DNA of 45,448 nt from Verrucomicrobiota bacterium (GTDB lineage: Bacteria; Verrucomicrobiota; Verrucomicrobiia; Limisphaerales; UBA9464): the NCBI GenBank assembly GCA_016871615.1, contig VHCX01000025.1, forward strand, positions 1-45,448, given 5' to 3'. The first letter of the stretch is position 1, and the number at the start of each line of letters is the position of its first letter. This document shows positions 9,997 through 21,631 of this stretch, in pieces. Below the pieces are notes generated by a model that had not been told where the DNA came from, did not search any database, and worked only from the letters and a program-made list of their open reading frames with translations. Both the position numbers and the translations under genes were made by a program.

Positions 9997-10088
9997 ACAC
10001 GCCGGGCCGTTGTCGGGGAGTCCGAGCCGGGGCAGTCCGAGCCCAACGGTCGGGGGCGGCGCGCGCAATGGACTCCATGGCACGCAAA

Positions 10089-10121
10089 CGGCCCCGGGAA
10101 CCTTCGGGCTCCACGGGGCCG
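10089..10121. terminator. GC-rich hairpin between convergent gatB and NIPSNAP genes
   Basis: CGGCCCCG (10089-10096) pairs perfectly with CGGGGCCG (10114-10121) across a 17-base loop. It lies between two genes that run toward each other. No T-tract follows on either strand, so it is a structure compatible with termination rather than a canonical intrinsic terminator. Confidence 0.35.
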
Positions 10122-10130
10122 CATCGTCGT

Positions 10131-10160
10131 CGGCCCGATTGGGTCGATCGGGCCGGTTTC
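10131..10160. terminator. Second hairpin, candidate bidirectional terminator
   Basis: CGGCCCGAT (10131-10139) pairs with ATCGGGCCG (10147-10155) over a seven-base loop, a nine-base-pair perfect stem followed by GTTTC on the plus strand. It sits 18 bases beyond the stop of the minus-strand NIPSNAP gene and after gatB, so it could end both transcripts. Confidence 0.45.
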
Positions 10161-10172
10161 AGGCGGGCGGAA

Positions 10173-10955
10173 TCAGCGCGTCGGCGAGTAGTCGGTGGGC
10201 ACGAGGAACACCGACTTCACGCCGCCGGCCACGGTGAGCGATCCGCCGGCGGCCTTCTCGCTGGCCTCCCGGGCGGCCTTCCAGGCCGGATCCTTGCCGA
10301 AGGCCGAGAAGCTCGCCTTGGCCGCGTCCTGGGATTTGTGGGTCAGGAAGTAGAGCAGGGTGCGGTCGCCCTCGGGCTGGTCGGCCATCTTGTGGAAGTA
10401 GCCCTGGTTGCCCATGCCATACTTCGCGAACAGGCCGATGGTGTGGTCCCGGAACCGGGCATCCAGGTGCGAGAGCCGCTCCGGGGTGCTGGTGTAGGTG
10501 CGGACTTCCCACACGCCGCCCTTGGAGACATTGCCGGTGCGGACCTTCGGCGAGTAGTCGGTCTCGACCAGGAAGGGGTTCTCGGACTTGGCCACGATGG
10601 GCCCGGCGGCTTCGCTGGCCTTCTGGGCGGTCTTCCACTCCGGGTCGGAGGTGAAGGCCTTCCAGGCCGTCTCCCGCGCCTCGCGGCTGGGGTAGCGCAG
10701 CAGGAAGTGCAGCCGCTGGTCGGCCGGGTCGGCCGGCATCCAGTAACCGATGCTTTCGATGCCGTGCTTCTTGAAGAGGCGCAGGGTGTGGTTGCGGAAG
10801 CGGTTGTGCAGCGCCTCCGCACGGCCGGGGAGGATGGTGTAGATGCGCAGTTCGTAGACGGCGGCGGTGTGGCCGGAGCCGGTGGACTGGCACCCGGTGA
10901 GCAGGGCCGCTCCTGCGACGGAGGCGGTCTTCAGGAAATTGCGACGGTGGATCAT
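10173..10955 (-). CDS. Tat-exported NIPSNAP-domain lipoprotein (two NIPSNAP domains)
   Basis: A 260-residue protein from the ATG at 10955. It opens with a twin-arginine signal, RRNFLK, and a lipobox LLTGC (C22), predicting a folded lipoprotein exported by Tat. Two tandem NIPSNAP-type ferredoxin-like domains follow, at about 33-133 (YELRIYTILPGRAEALHNRF) and 148-255 (WEVRTYTSTPERLSHLDARF). Each ends with a similar phrase, VETDYSPK and VPTDYSP, so they look like an internal duplication. NIPSNAP domains are small dimeric alpha/beta barrels with no generally established activity; secreted versions like this are frequent in Verrucomicrobia and Planctomycetes. A frame extension to 10991 would bury the Tat motif and was not used. 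It diverges from hisB. Confidence 0.9.
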   Translation of the reverse strand: MIHRRNFLKTASVAGAALLTGCQSTGSGHTAAVYELRIYTILPGRAEALHNRFRNHTLRLFKKHGIESIGYWMPADPADQRLHFLLRYPSREARETAWKAFTSDPEWKTAQKASEAAGPIVAKSENPFLVETDYSPKVRTGNVSKGGVWEVRTYTSTPERLSHLDARFRDHTIGLFAKYGMGNQGYFHKMADQPEGDRTLLYFLTHKSQDAAKASFSAFGKDPAWKAAREASEKAAGGSLTVAGGVKSVFLVPTDYSPTR

Positions 10956-11038
10956 CAAGACCAAGCCTCCGGCCGGGCGACGTGGCGTCAAACAAAAACC
11001 TTGTTGCCGGCCCCGGCCACCGTTACCGCTTCCCGCAC

Positions 11039-11701
11039 ATGACCGAGCGGCGCGCCAAGATCCAGCGGAAGACCAGCGAGACCTCCATCCGCGTGGACCT
11101 CGACATCGACGGTCGGGGCCGGGCCCGGGTGAAGACCGGGGTCGGTTTCCTGGACCACATGCTCTGTGCCTTTGCCAAGCACTCGGTGTGCGACCTCAAG
11201 CTCACGTGCTCGGGGGACCTGCACATCGACGCCCACCACACGGTCGAGGACTGTGGCATCGCCCTCGGGCAGGCCTTCCTGCAGGCCCTCGGCGACAAGC
11301 GAGGCATCCGACGCTACGGAACGGGCTTCGACCCCCGCAATCCCTTCACCGGCGAGGCCCATGTGCCCATGGACGAGGTGCTGGCCCGCTGCGTGATCGA
11401 TTTCAGCGGGCGACCTTGCCTGGTCTGGCGTGGCATGGATTCGATGGCCCAGCGGCGGATCCCGGAGGCCGACCGGAATCAGGACATGTCCTCCCGGTTC
11501 CGCTTTGGCCTCGCCCGGGAGTTCTTCCAGGGATTCACCAACGAGGCGCGGTGCAATCTGCACCTCGAGCTTTTGTACGGGGGCGAACCCCACCATGTGG
11601 CGGAGGCCCTCTTCAAGGCCTTCGCCAAGGCAGTGGACGTCGCCTGCCAGCGGGATCCGCGGATCGCCGGGGTGATCCCCAGCAGCAAGGGGGCCCTTTG
11701 A
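11039..11701 (+). CDS. hisB: Imidazoleglycerol-phosphate dehydratase
   Basis: The sixth step of histidine biosynthesis: dehydration of imidazole glycerol phosphate to imidazole acetol phosphate, in the cytoplasm. From the ATG at 11039 the product has 220 residues and consists of the dehydratase only, without the histidinol-phosphatase domain of the E. coli fusion. The manganese-binding signatures are intact: FLDHML (H40), DAHHTVED (H66, H67, E70) and HHVAEALFKAF. No other his genes are in the window, so the pathway is dispersed. An in-frame start at 10982 would add 19 non-conserved residues and reach almost to the divergent NIPSNAP start, so I prefer 11039. Confidence 0.96.
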   Translation: MTERRAKIQRKTSETSIRVDLDIDGRGRARVKTGVGFLDHMLCAFAKHSVCDLKLTCSGDLHIDAHHTVEDCGIALGQAFLQALGDKRGIRRYGTGFDPRNPFTGEAHVPMDEVLARCVIDFSGRPCLVWRGMDSMAQRRIPEADRNQDMSSRFRFGLAREFFQGFTNEARCNLHLELLYGGEPHHVAEALFKAFAKAVDVACQRDPRIAGVIPSSKGAL

Positions 11702-11744
11702 GAGGCACCGTGGCCGTACCCGGCCGGCGACCTGCCCGGCCGTC

Positions 11745-11758
11745 GTTCCGGCCGGAAC
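11745..11758. promoter_or_regulatory. Perfect 14-base palindrome ahead of the sigma-factor operon
   Basis: GTTCCGGCCGGAAC is exactly self-complementary. It lies 43 bases after the hisB stop and 33 bases before the sigma-factor start. It could be an operator of the sigma operon or a short hairpin ending hisB transcription. The right half begins GGAACTT, which resembles the -35 element of ECF-type promoters, but I do not see a matching -10 element at the usual distance. Confidence 0.35.
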
Positions 11759-11791
11759 TTCTCCCTGAATAATCGCCCAACCGCACCGTCG

Positions 11792-12400
11792 ATGCCCCTG
11801 TCGGTGAAACACGATTATCCGTCAGCAGCCGACGAGACTCTGGTCCAGTGGGCTCAACGGGGGGATACCGAGGCGTTCGAGGAACTGGTGCACCGGCACC
11901 GGGACAAGATCTACGCCAGGGCCCTGATGATGATGCGGAATGACGACCAGGCGCTCGAATTTTCACAGGAAGCATGGGTCAAGGCGTGGCAACGGTTGGT
12001 TCAATTCCAGGGCGACTCGAGTTTCGCCACGTGGGTGACGCGCATCGTCATCAACCTCTGCCTCGACCAGTTGCGGCGGCAGAAGCGCGTCCGCACCGAA
12101 TCCATCGAGGCCATGGACGAGGAGTCCGGCGGGGTGGAGCGGCACCTGCCGGTGCCGGAGTCCAACCCCACTGCCGGTCTCGAGCAGGACGAACTCCGGA
12201 GGCGCATCGATGAAGCGCTGGGGAAACTCACCGACGCCCATCGGACCGTGGTGGTCCTTCATGAGTTTGAGGGGCTGGAGTACAAGGAGATCGCCAAGCG
12301 CGTCGGCATCTCGATCGGAACGGTCATGTCGCGCCTCTTTTACGCGCGCCGCCGGCTGGCATTCCTTCTACAATCTTTGAAGCGGGAGCGTTCCGAATGA
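11792..12400 (+). CDS. ECF-type RNA polymerase sigma factor
   Basis: A 202-residue sigma-70 family protein with only regions 2 and 4. Region 2 covers about 25-95 (ELVHRHRDKIYARALMMM, then FATWVTRIVINLCLDQLRR). Region 4 covers about 140-195 (LTDAHRTVVVLHEFEGLEYK, EIAKRVGISIGTVMSRLFYARRRL), the helix-turn-helix that reads the -35 element. Its stop overlaps the start of the next gene by four bases (ATGA), a translational coupling typical of sigma/anti-sigma pairs. The signal that activates it is unknown; the operon encodes a membrane anti-sigma factor and an exported protein, which suggests an envelope or extracellular cue. The closest named subgroup I can suggest is RpoE-like. Confidence 0.94.
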   Translation: MPLSVKHDYPSAADETLVQWAQRGDTEAFEELVHRHRDKIYARALMMMRNDDQALEFSQEAWVKAWQRLVQFQGDSSFATWVTRIVINLCLDQLRRQKRVRTESIEAMDEESGGVERHLPVPESNPTAGLEQDELRRRIDEALGKLTDAHRTVVVLHEFEGLEYKEIAKRVGISIGTVMSRLFYARRRLAFLLQSLKRERSE

Positions 12401-12888
12401 AAACCAACGAGCAACTCATCGACCTGCAGGCCTACGTCGACGGTGAACTGTCCGACGAGAAGCGCCGACGGGTCGAGGCGGCACTTCCCGCCGACATCGA
12501 CGCCCGGGAGCTGGTCGAAGGGCTGCGCCGTCTCTCCGGCCTCCTGCGCGACCACGAACCCAAGGCCGCCGTTCCCTGGAGCCGGGAGTTCTACTGGAGC
12601 CAGATCCGACGCCGGATCGACGCCGACGCCGCCGGAAGCCAGGCCACCTCCGCCCCGGCCCATGCGGCCTCCACGGCCTCTGCCTCGTCGGCCCTCGGAT
12701 GGCTCCGGTGGCTGATCCCGGCGCTGGGGGTCGCCACGGTGGCCGTCGTCGTCTCAACCCGCTCGACCGGGCCCGCCCACCGGGAGTTCGCCGTCGCCGC
12801 CGGCGGCGACGACATCACGATGGCCGACGTGTCCTCCACCGTCTTCCGCTCGGAAAGCGACGGCGTGACGGTGCACTGGATCCAATAA
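12397..12888 (+). CDS. Probable membrane anti-sigma factor
   Basis: A 163-residue protein whose ATG overlaps the stop of the sigma gene. The N-terminus LIDLQAYVDGELSDEKRRRV has the anti-sigma form (a helix around AYVDGEL). It is followed by an Ala/Ser-rich linker (78-98), one membrane segment (about 104-120, LIPALGVATVAVVVS) and a periplasmic tail of about 40 residues. The HxxxCxxC zinc motif of ZAS-type anti-sigma factors is absent; there is no cysteine in the whole protein. By position and architecture it should hold the upstream sigma factor at the membrane. Function is inferred from gene order and topology, not from close sequence similarity. Confidence 0.8.
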   Translation: MKTNEQLIDLQAYVDGELSDEKRRRVEAALPADIDARELVEGLRRLSGLLRDHEPKAAVPWSREFYWSQIRRRIDADAAGSQATSAPAHAASTASASSALGWLRWLIPALGVATVAVVVSTRSTGPAHREFAVAAGGDDITMADVSSTVFRSESDGVTVHWIQ

Positions 12889-12953
12889 AACATTGGCGTC
12901 CGGCCCTCCGGATGCCTTGATCCGTCCCGAACACCGACCTTCCGCGGCCCTGA

Positions 12954-13481
12954 ATGAAACGTTCCTCGATGATCCGGTTGACGAGCCCGAGGCTGGGTTG
13001 GCTCCCCATGGGCCGACCGATGTCCGTCCTCATGTCCGTCCTCATGGCCTCGATCACGGCCCTGACTCCCTTGGGCGCCCTCGCTGGCGATCTTCGGCTG
13101 CGCCTTGAGCTGGCCTGGGGTACCGACGGGGTCGCTCCCGAGGGCAAGAACCTCAAGGAGTTGGATGCCAAGGGACGCGAAAAGCTCCGGCACTTCCGCT
13201 GGAAGAACTACTGGGTGGTCAAGTCGACCCCGGTGATCCTCGATGCCAAGACCGTGCAGAAGGTCGCCTTGGACCGTTGCCAGGTCGATTTCAAGACCAC
13301 CGCCGACGGGCATGTCGAGGTGAAGCTCCACAGCATCAACGAGGCGAAGGAGGCCAAACTGGTGAAGACCCTCCAGCACTCCCACGAGGCCCTCAAGCGG
13401 GGCGAATTCCTGATCATCGCCGGCGATGACAAGGACAAGTGGAACGACGCCTGGTTTGTCATCATCCGGGCCGAGCCCTGA
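12954..13481 (+). CDS. Small exported protein of the sigma operon, function unknown
   Basis: A 175-residue protein that begins 65 bases after the anti-sigma gene, on the same strand. The N-terminus is long and basic and ends in a hydrophobic stretch (about 22-45, SVLMASITALTPLGALAG), consistent with a signal peptide; a shorter start at one of the internal Met residues would leave a more standard signal. The mature part is rich in Lys and Asp and reads as a small alpha/beta domain (RLRLELAWGTDG, HFRWKNYWVVKS, GEFLIIAGDDKDKW, AWFVIIRAE). I do not recognise a named family. Its place in the operon suggests it contributes to the response controlled by the sigma factor, or that it senses the signal in the periplasm. 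Confidence 0.8.
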   Translation: MKRSSMIRLTSPRLGWLPMGRPMSVLMSVLMASITALTPLGALAGDLRLRLELAWGTDGVAPEGKNLKELDAKGREKLRHFRWKNYWVVKSTPVILDAKTVQKVALDRCQVDFKTTADGHVEVKLHSINEAKEAKLVKTLQHSHEALKRGEFLIIAGDDKDKWNDAWFVIIRAEP

Positions 13482-13486
13482 CCGGG

Positions 13487-13515
13487 CCACAATTGGGGGT
13501 TCCGTGCCCCCGTGG
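13487..13515 (+). terminator. Terminator-like hairpin after the sigma operon
   Basis: Directly after the stop at 13481, CCAC (13487-13490) and GGGGG (13495-13499) pair with CCCCC (13507-13511) and GTGG (13512-13515), leaving an AATT bulge and a seven-base loop. There is no T-tract, so this is a probable stem-loop with uncertain termination activity. Confidence 0.35.
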
Positions 13516-13551
13516 TCCGGCATCCTTCGTCGCAGCTGCCACAACCGGTAG

Positions 13552-16173
<2,622 letters not shown>

Positions 16174-16251
16174 ACCCAAGCGTCGGTGGCCGACCGGGAC
16201 CGCGCGGTCAAGCCTCCCGAACCGTCACCCCAACGACACGTTTTTCCGCAC

Positions 16252-18876
<2,625 letters not shown>

Positions 18877-19063
18877 TGGCCGCCGGTGCGCAGGGGTCCA
18901 CCCGGCCGACGCCACGCCTCCCACGCCGGGTCACCCGGGAACCGAAGGAGGGCACGTGGGGCTGGACATCGACCGCGGTTGGAACAGGGTCGAGGAGGGA
19001 CTAGGACCGACGCGAAGGGTCAAAGCCCATGGTCCGGCGGCGCAAGGTCCGGCGATGGGGCGG

Positions 19064-19275
19064 TCAGCCGATGCGCCAGATGATCCGGGCCTTGTTCAGG
19101 TCGTAGGGGGACATCTCCATCTTGACCCGTCGCCGGGCGTCAGGCGCACGAAGCGCTTGCGCATCTTGCCGGAGATCGTCGCCAGGACGATGTGCTTGTT
19201 GTCGAGTTCGACGCGGAACATCGTCCCGGCCAGAACCGCGATCACCTTGCCCTCAACCTCGATGTGTTCTTCCAT
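19064..19275 (-). pseudogene. infA: Translation initiation factor IF-1, interrupted by a one-base frameshift
   Basis: From the ATG at 19275 the protein reads [37 protein letters not shown] and [11 protein letters not shown], an unmistakable IF-1 OB-fold. It then runs out of frame ([10 protein letters not shown]) and stops at 19096 after 59 residues. Adding one base near 19128-19131 (a C on the coding strand, giving GACCGGGTC instead of GACGGGTC) restores [19 protein letters not shown] and then RIG, with a stop at 19064-19066: a 70-residue protein of normal IF-1 length. IF-1 is essential for translation initiation in bacteria, so a sequencing or consensus error is the simplest explanation, unless another intact copy exists. 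It lies 104 bases after folB on the same strand. Confidence 0.9.
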
Positions 19276-19379
19276 GAGATACCGTGTCGATGTGCCGGGG
19301 AGTCCGGGAAGGCCCGGAGCCGGCTGAGGGCGGGACGTTGACGGCTCAATCGGCCCTGACAAGCCGGTTTTCGTGCCTG

Positions 19380-19745
19380 TCAACCCGCGCGGTCCGGATG
19401 GCAGGGTCTCGTGATGCGGACCGAGACGTGGCGTGCCTCGGGGATGATGAACTTGCGCACCTCCACATGGACCCGTCGTGCGCCGAACTCCCGGAGCACC
19501 AGGTCGGCGATTTCCGAGACGAGGGTCTCGATCAGGCGCCACGACCGACCTCGGCCCAGTCCCAGGAGCCGCTGGCTGACGGCGTAGTAGTTGATGGTGT
19601 GGGCCAGGTCGTCACCGGCGGCGGCGGGTCGGATGTCGGTCTCCATCTCCACCGAGATCAGCAGGCGCTGGGGGTGGACCCGTTCCTCGTCGGGAACACC
19701 GATGTGGTAGTGGACCTCGAGGTCGCGCAGCGTGATGGTGTCCAT
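19380..19745 (-). CDS. folB: Dihydroneopterin aldolase
   Basis: A 121-residue enzyme of folate biosynthesis that splits 7,8-dihydroneopterin into 6-hydroxymethyl-7,8-dihydropterin and glycolaldehyde. The N-terminus [20 protein letters not shown], then [12 protein letters not shown], the INYYAV segment and [14 protein letters not shown] are typical of FolB, with candidate catalytic residues Glu20/21, Tyr53/54, Glu73 and Lys98. The usual Lys-Pro near the catalytic lysine is replaced by KFIIP. It begins 14 bases after the HAD-Nudix gene, in the same operon, which suggests those enzymes make its substrate. The short basic C-terminus after ITRP is not conserved in the family. Confidence 0.9.
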   Translation of the reverse strand: MDTITLRDLEVHYHIGVPDEERVHPQRLLISVEMETDIRPAAAGDDLAHTINYYAVSQRLLGLGRGRSWRLIETLVSEIADLVLREFGARRVHVEVRKFIIPEARHVSVRITRPCHPDRAG

Positions 19746-19759
19746 GGAGAGCGAGGACG

Positions 19760-20839
19760 CTAGGCCAGCGGCGACTGGAGGGTCTGCGCCTGGACCGCTT
19801 CGAGCAGGCGTCGGGTCGGTGCGTTGAGGGGCAGGGTGAAGGCCTGGTCCCAGTCGACCCAGACGTGGTCCTGGGCTTCATCGTTGAGCCGGACCGTCTG
19901 CCCGGGAAGCGCCCGGCAGGTGTAGTTGAGCAGGATGAAGTGGGCCTCCCGGTAGAACTCCGTCGACCGGATCGAGTCCTGCACCAGGACGAACTCGATG
20001 TCGTCCACCTCGAGCCCCGTCTCTTCGCGGAGCTCCCGTCGCAGGGCGTCCTCGGACGCCTCGCCCCACTTGATCTTGCCTCCGGGAATCCCCCACAACC
20101 CCGACCACTTGGCCGTCTTGAAGAGCAGCATCCGCCCGGCATCGTCGCGGATGAGCGCCCCCACCGTGGGGATGGGGTAGGGCGTCCGGGCCGGGGCCGC
20201 CGGAGCGAGGCGGAGTCCGTTGTCCTCCAGGTGCCGGCGCAGTTCGGACAGGTGCTCGACGATGAGGTGGGGCTTGGCCTCGCGGAGCTTGTCGAGGTTG
20301 TCGTAACCCGTCAGCACCCCCACCGCATGGACGCCTCCGTGGTGCGCTGTCTCGATGTCGTGCCGCATGTCGCCGATGAAGATCGTCTGCGCCGGATCCA
20401 GCGTGTTCTCCTCGAGGATCCGGTGGATGAGGTCCTTCTTGTCGTGGGCGCCGAGGTAGGTCCGGTCCAGGAGACCGACGAAGCCGGAGGCGCACTCCTG
20501 ATGGGCAAAGAGAGCCGGGTGCACGGCACTGAGCAGGAAGGTCCGCAGGTTCCGCTCGCGGCAGAACTCCAGGAAGTCGCGGGCGTGGGGCAGCGGCGTG
20601 ACCGAGTCCTGGACCTGCCGAAAGCCGTCTAGGAACCAGCGCTCGAGGTCGGGCAGGGCCTCCTTCGGCACCCGCTCGACGTAGAAGTCGCGCGCCGGCA
20701 ACCGGAACTCCCGGCGGAACTGCTCCAGTGGCATGGCCGGGACACCGGCCTGCTCGAGCGCATGGTTCGAGGCCCGCCAGACGGCCGGCAAGTCGTCCAC
20801 CAGGGTGCCGGACCAGTCAAAGATCACGTTGCGGATCAC
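19760..20839 (-). CDS. HAD-phosphatase-like / Nudix hydrolase fusion protein
   Basis: A 359-residue two-domain enzyme. Residues 1-215 form a HAD domain of the phosphoglycolate-phosphatase type: motif I FDWSGTLVDD (nucleophile D8), motif II LLSAV (S104), a lysine at 135/136 and motif IV GDMRHD (D157, D161). The usual second Asp of motif I is Ser10, a variation recalling the DxA of phosphonatase. Residues 222-355 form a Nudix domain with a complete Nudix box: G254-x5-E260-x7-R268-E-L-R-E-E-T-G-L. It starts with GTG inside the TGA of the upstream zinc-ribbon Nudix gene and is followed by folB after 14 bases. I infer a role in removing phosphates from a nucleotide or pterin phosphate; the context favours dihydroneopterin triphosphate. 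A housekeeping role in damaged-nucleotide clean-up is the main alternative. Confidence 0.88.
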   Translation of the reverse strand: MIRNVIFDWSGTLVDDLPAVWRASNHALEQAGVPAMPLEQFRREFRLPARDFYVERVPKEALPDLERWFLDGFRQVQDSVTPLPHARDFLEFCRERNLRTFLLSAVHPALFAHQECASGFVGLLDRTYLGAHDKKDLIHRILEENTLDPAQTIFIGDMRHDIETAHHGGVHAVGVLTGYDNLDKLREAKPHLIVEHLSELRRHLEDNGLRLAPAAPARTPYPIPTVGALIRDDAGRMLLFKTAKWSGLWGIPGGKIKWGEASEDALRRELREETGLEVDDIEFVLVQDSIRSTEFYREAHFILLNYTCRALPGQTVRLNDEAQDHVWVDWDQAFTLPLNAPTRRLLEAVQAQTLQSPLA

Positions 20840-21405
20840 AGCCGGACCCTATCCCCAGGGCAGCCGCCCGCAAACGCGGGATTTGCCTGAAGCCAGTCCT
20901 GCCATGCGGCCCGCATCGAGGGAAAGGCCAGGTCCCCGGGGGCCACGTCGGACGGCGCGTGCCAGCCGACCGCCTCGACCTCACCCGCGTCCACCTCGCC
21001 GGAGGTCGCTGCCGGATCCGCCAGTCGGGCGGTGAAGAACAGGTCGAGCACGGGGTAGAGCACGCCCCCGAAGAGGTACTCGTTGGGCTGGGATCCCAGG
21101 AACCGGAGGTCCGTCAACCGCAGGCCGACCTCCTCATGCACCTCGCGGTGGACGGCATCCTCGGCGCGTTCGCCCACATCGATGAAGCCTCCGGGCGGGG
21201 CCAGCTTGCCGGCGCCCGGTTCCTTCGCGCGTCGGATCAAGAGCACCCTGCCGGCGGCATCCTGGACGAACACCGCGACGGCCACCGCCGGGTTGAAGTA
21301 CAACCGGAACCCACAGGCCATGCAAGCCATGGGCCCCTTGCCGTCCGGCGGCACGATCGGTTGACCGCATCGTGGACAATGTCGGAAGTGTCGGTGGGGA
21401 AACAT
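20836..21405 (-). CDS. Zinc-ribbon Nudix hydrolase
   Basis: A 189-residue protein from the ATG at 21405. It begins with a zinc ribbon, CPRCG (C10, C13) and CMACG (C28, C31), of the kind seen in NadH-pyrophosphatase-like and COG1051 Nudix proteins. The catalytic Nudix box follows: G73-x5-E79-x7-R87-E-V-H-E-E-V-G-L. Such enzymes split nucleoside diphosphates linked to another group (ADP-ribose, NADH and similar); the substrate cannot be read from the sequence. Its stop overlaps the GTG start of the HAD-Nudix gene (GTGA), so the two are translationally coupled. The frame is open further upstream to 21789, into hemL on the other strand, but only the part from 21405 is Nudix-like. Confidence 0.88.
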   Translation of the reverse strand: MFPHRHFRHCPRCGQPIVPPDGKGPMACMACGFRLYFNPAVAVAVFVQDAAGRVLLIRRAKEPGAGKLAPPGGFIDVGERAEDAVHREVHEEVGLRLTDLRFLGSQPNEYLFGGVLYPVLDLFFTARLADPAATSGEVDAGEVEAVGWHAPSDVAPGDLAFPSMRAAWQDWLQANPAFAGGCPGDRVRL

Positions 21406-21529
21406 GCCGTTGGCGAAGGGCGACCCGGGAAGTTCCGGATCCGGTTCTGATCGTAGGCCGCGCTGGCCCCGGGCTCGAAACCAAAAACCGTGCCCGACGA
21501 TGGGTTGATTCCAAATCGCACCGCCTGCC

Positions 21530-21547
21530 GCCTGCCGTGTGGCAGGC
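21530..21547. promoter_or_regulatory. Perfect hairpin in the divergent Nudix/hemL intergenic region
   Basis: GCCTGCC (21530-21536) and GGCAGGC (21541-21547) form a seven-base-pair stem with a GTGT loop. It lies 84 bases before hemL and 125 bases before the Nudix start, in a 226-base region between divergent genes, so it may be an operator or a leader structure. The evidence is symmetry only. Confidence 0.3.
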
Positions 21548-21631
21548 TTGAGGACAATCTGAACTCCTTGCCGACCGGAGGGGTGCCGAAGCTTTCCGGG
21601 GAAGCCGATCTGCGGCATCCTGCACCCGTTC

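Noticed and set aside
18877-19063. A tRNA, tmRNA or terminator between gyrA and infA.
   Set aside because: The stretch has only short GC-rich symmetries (for example CCGGGTCACCCGG) and no cloverleaf or T-tract.
20755-20785. A tRNA-like GGTTCGAGGCC sequence.
   Set aside because: It lies inside the HAD domain coding sequence, and no acceptor or anticodon stem surrounds it.
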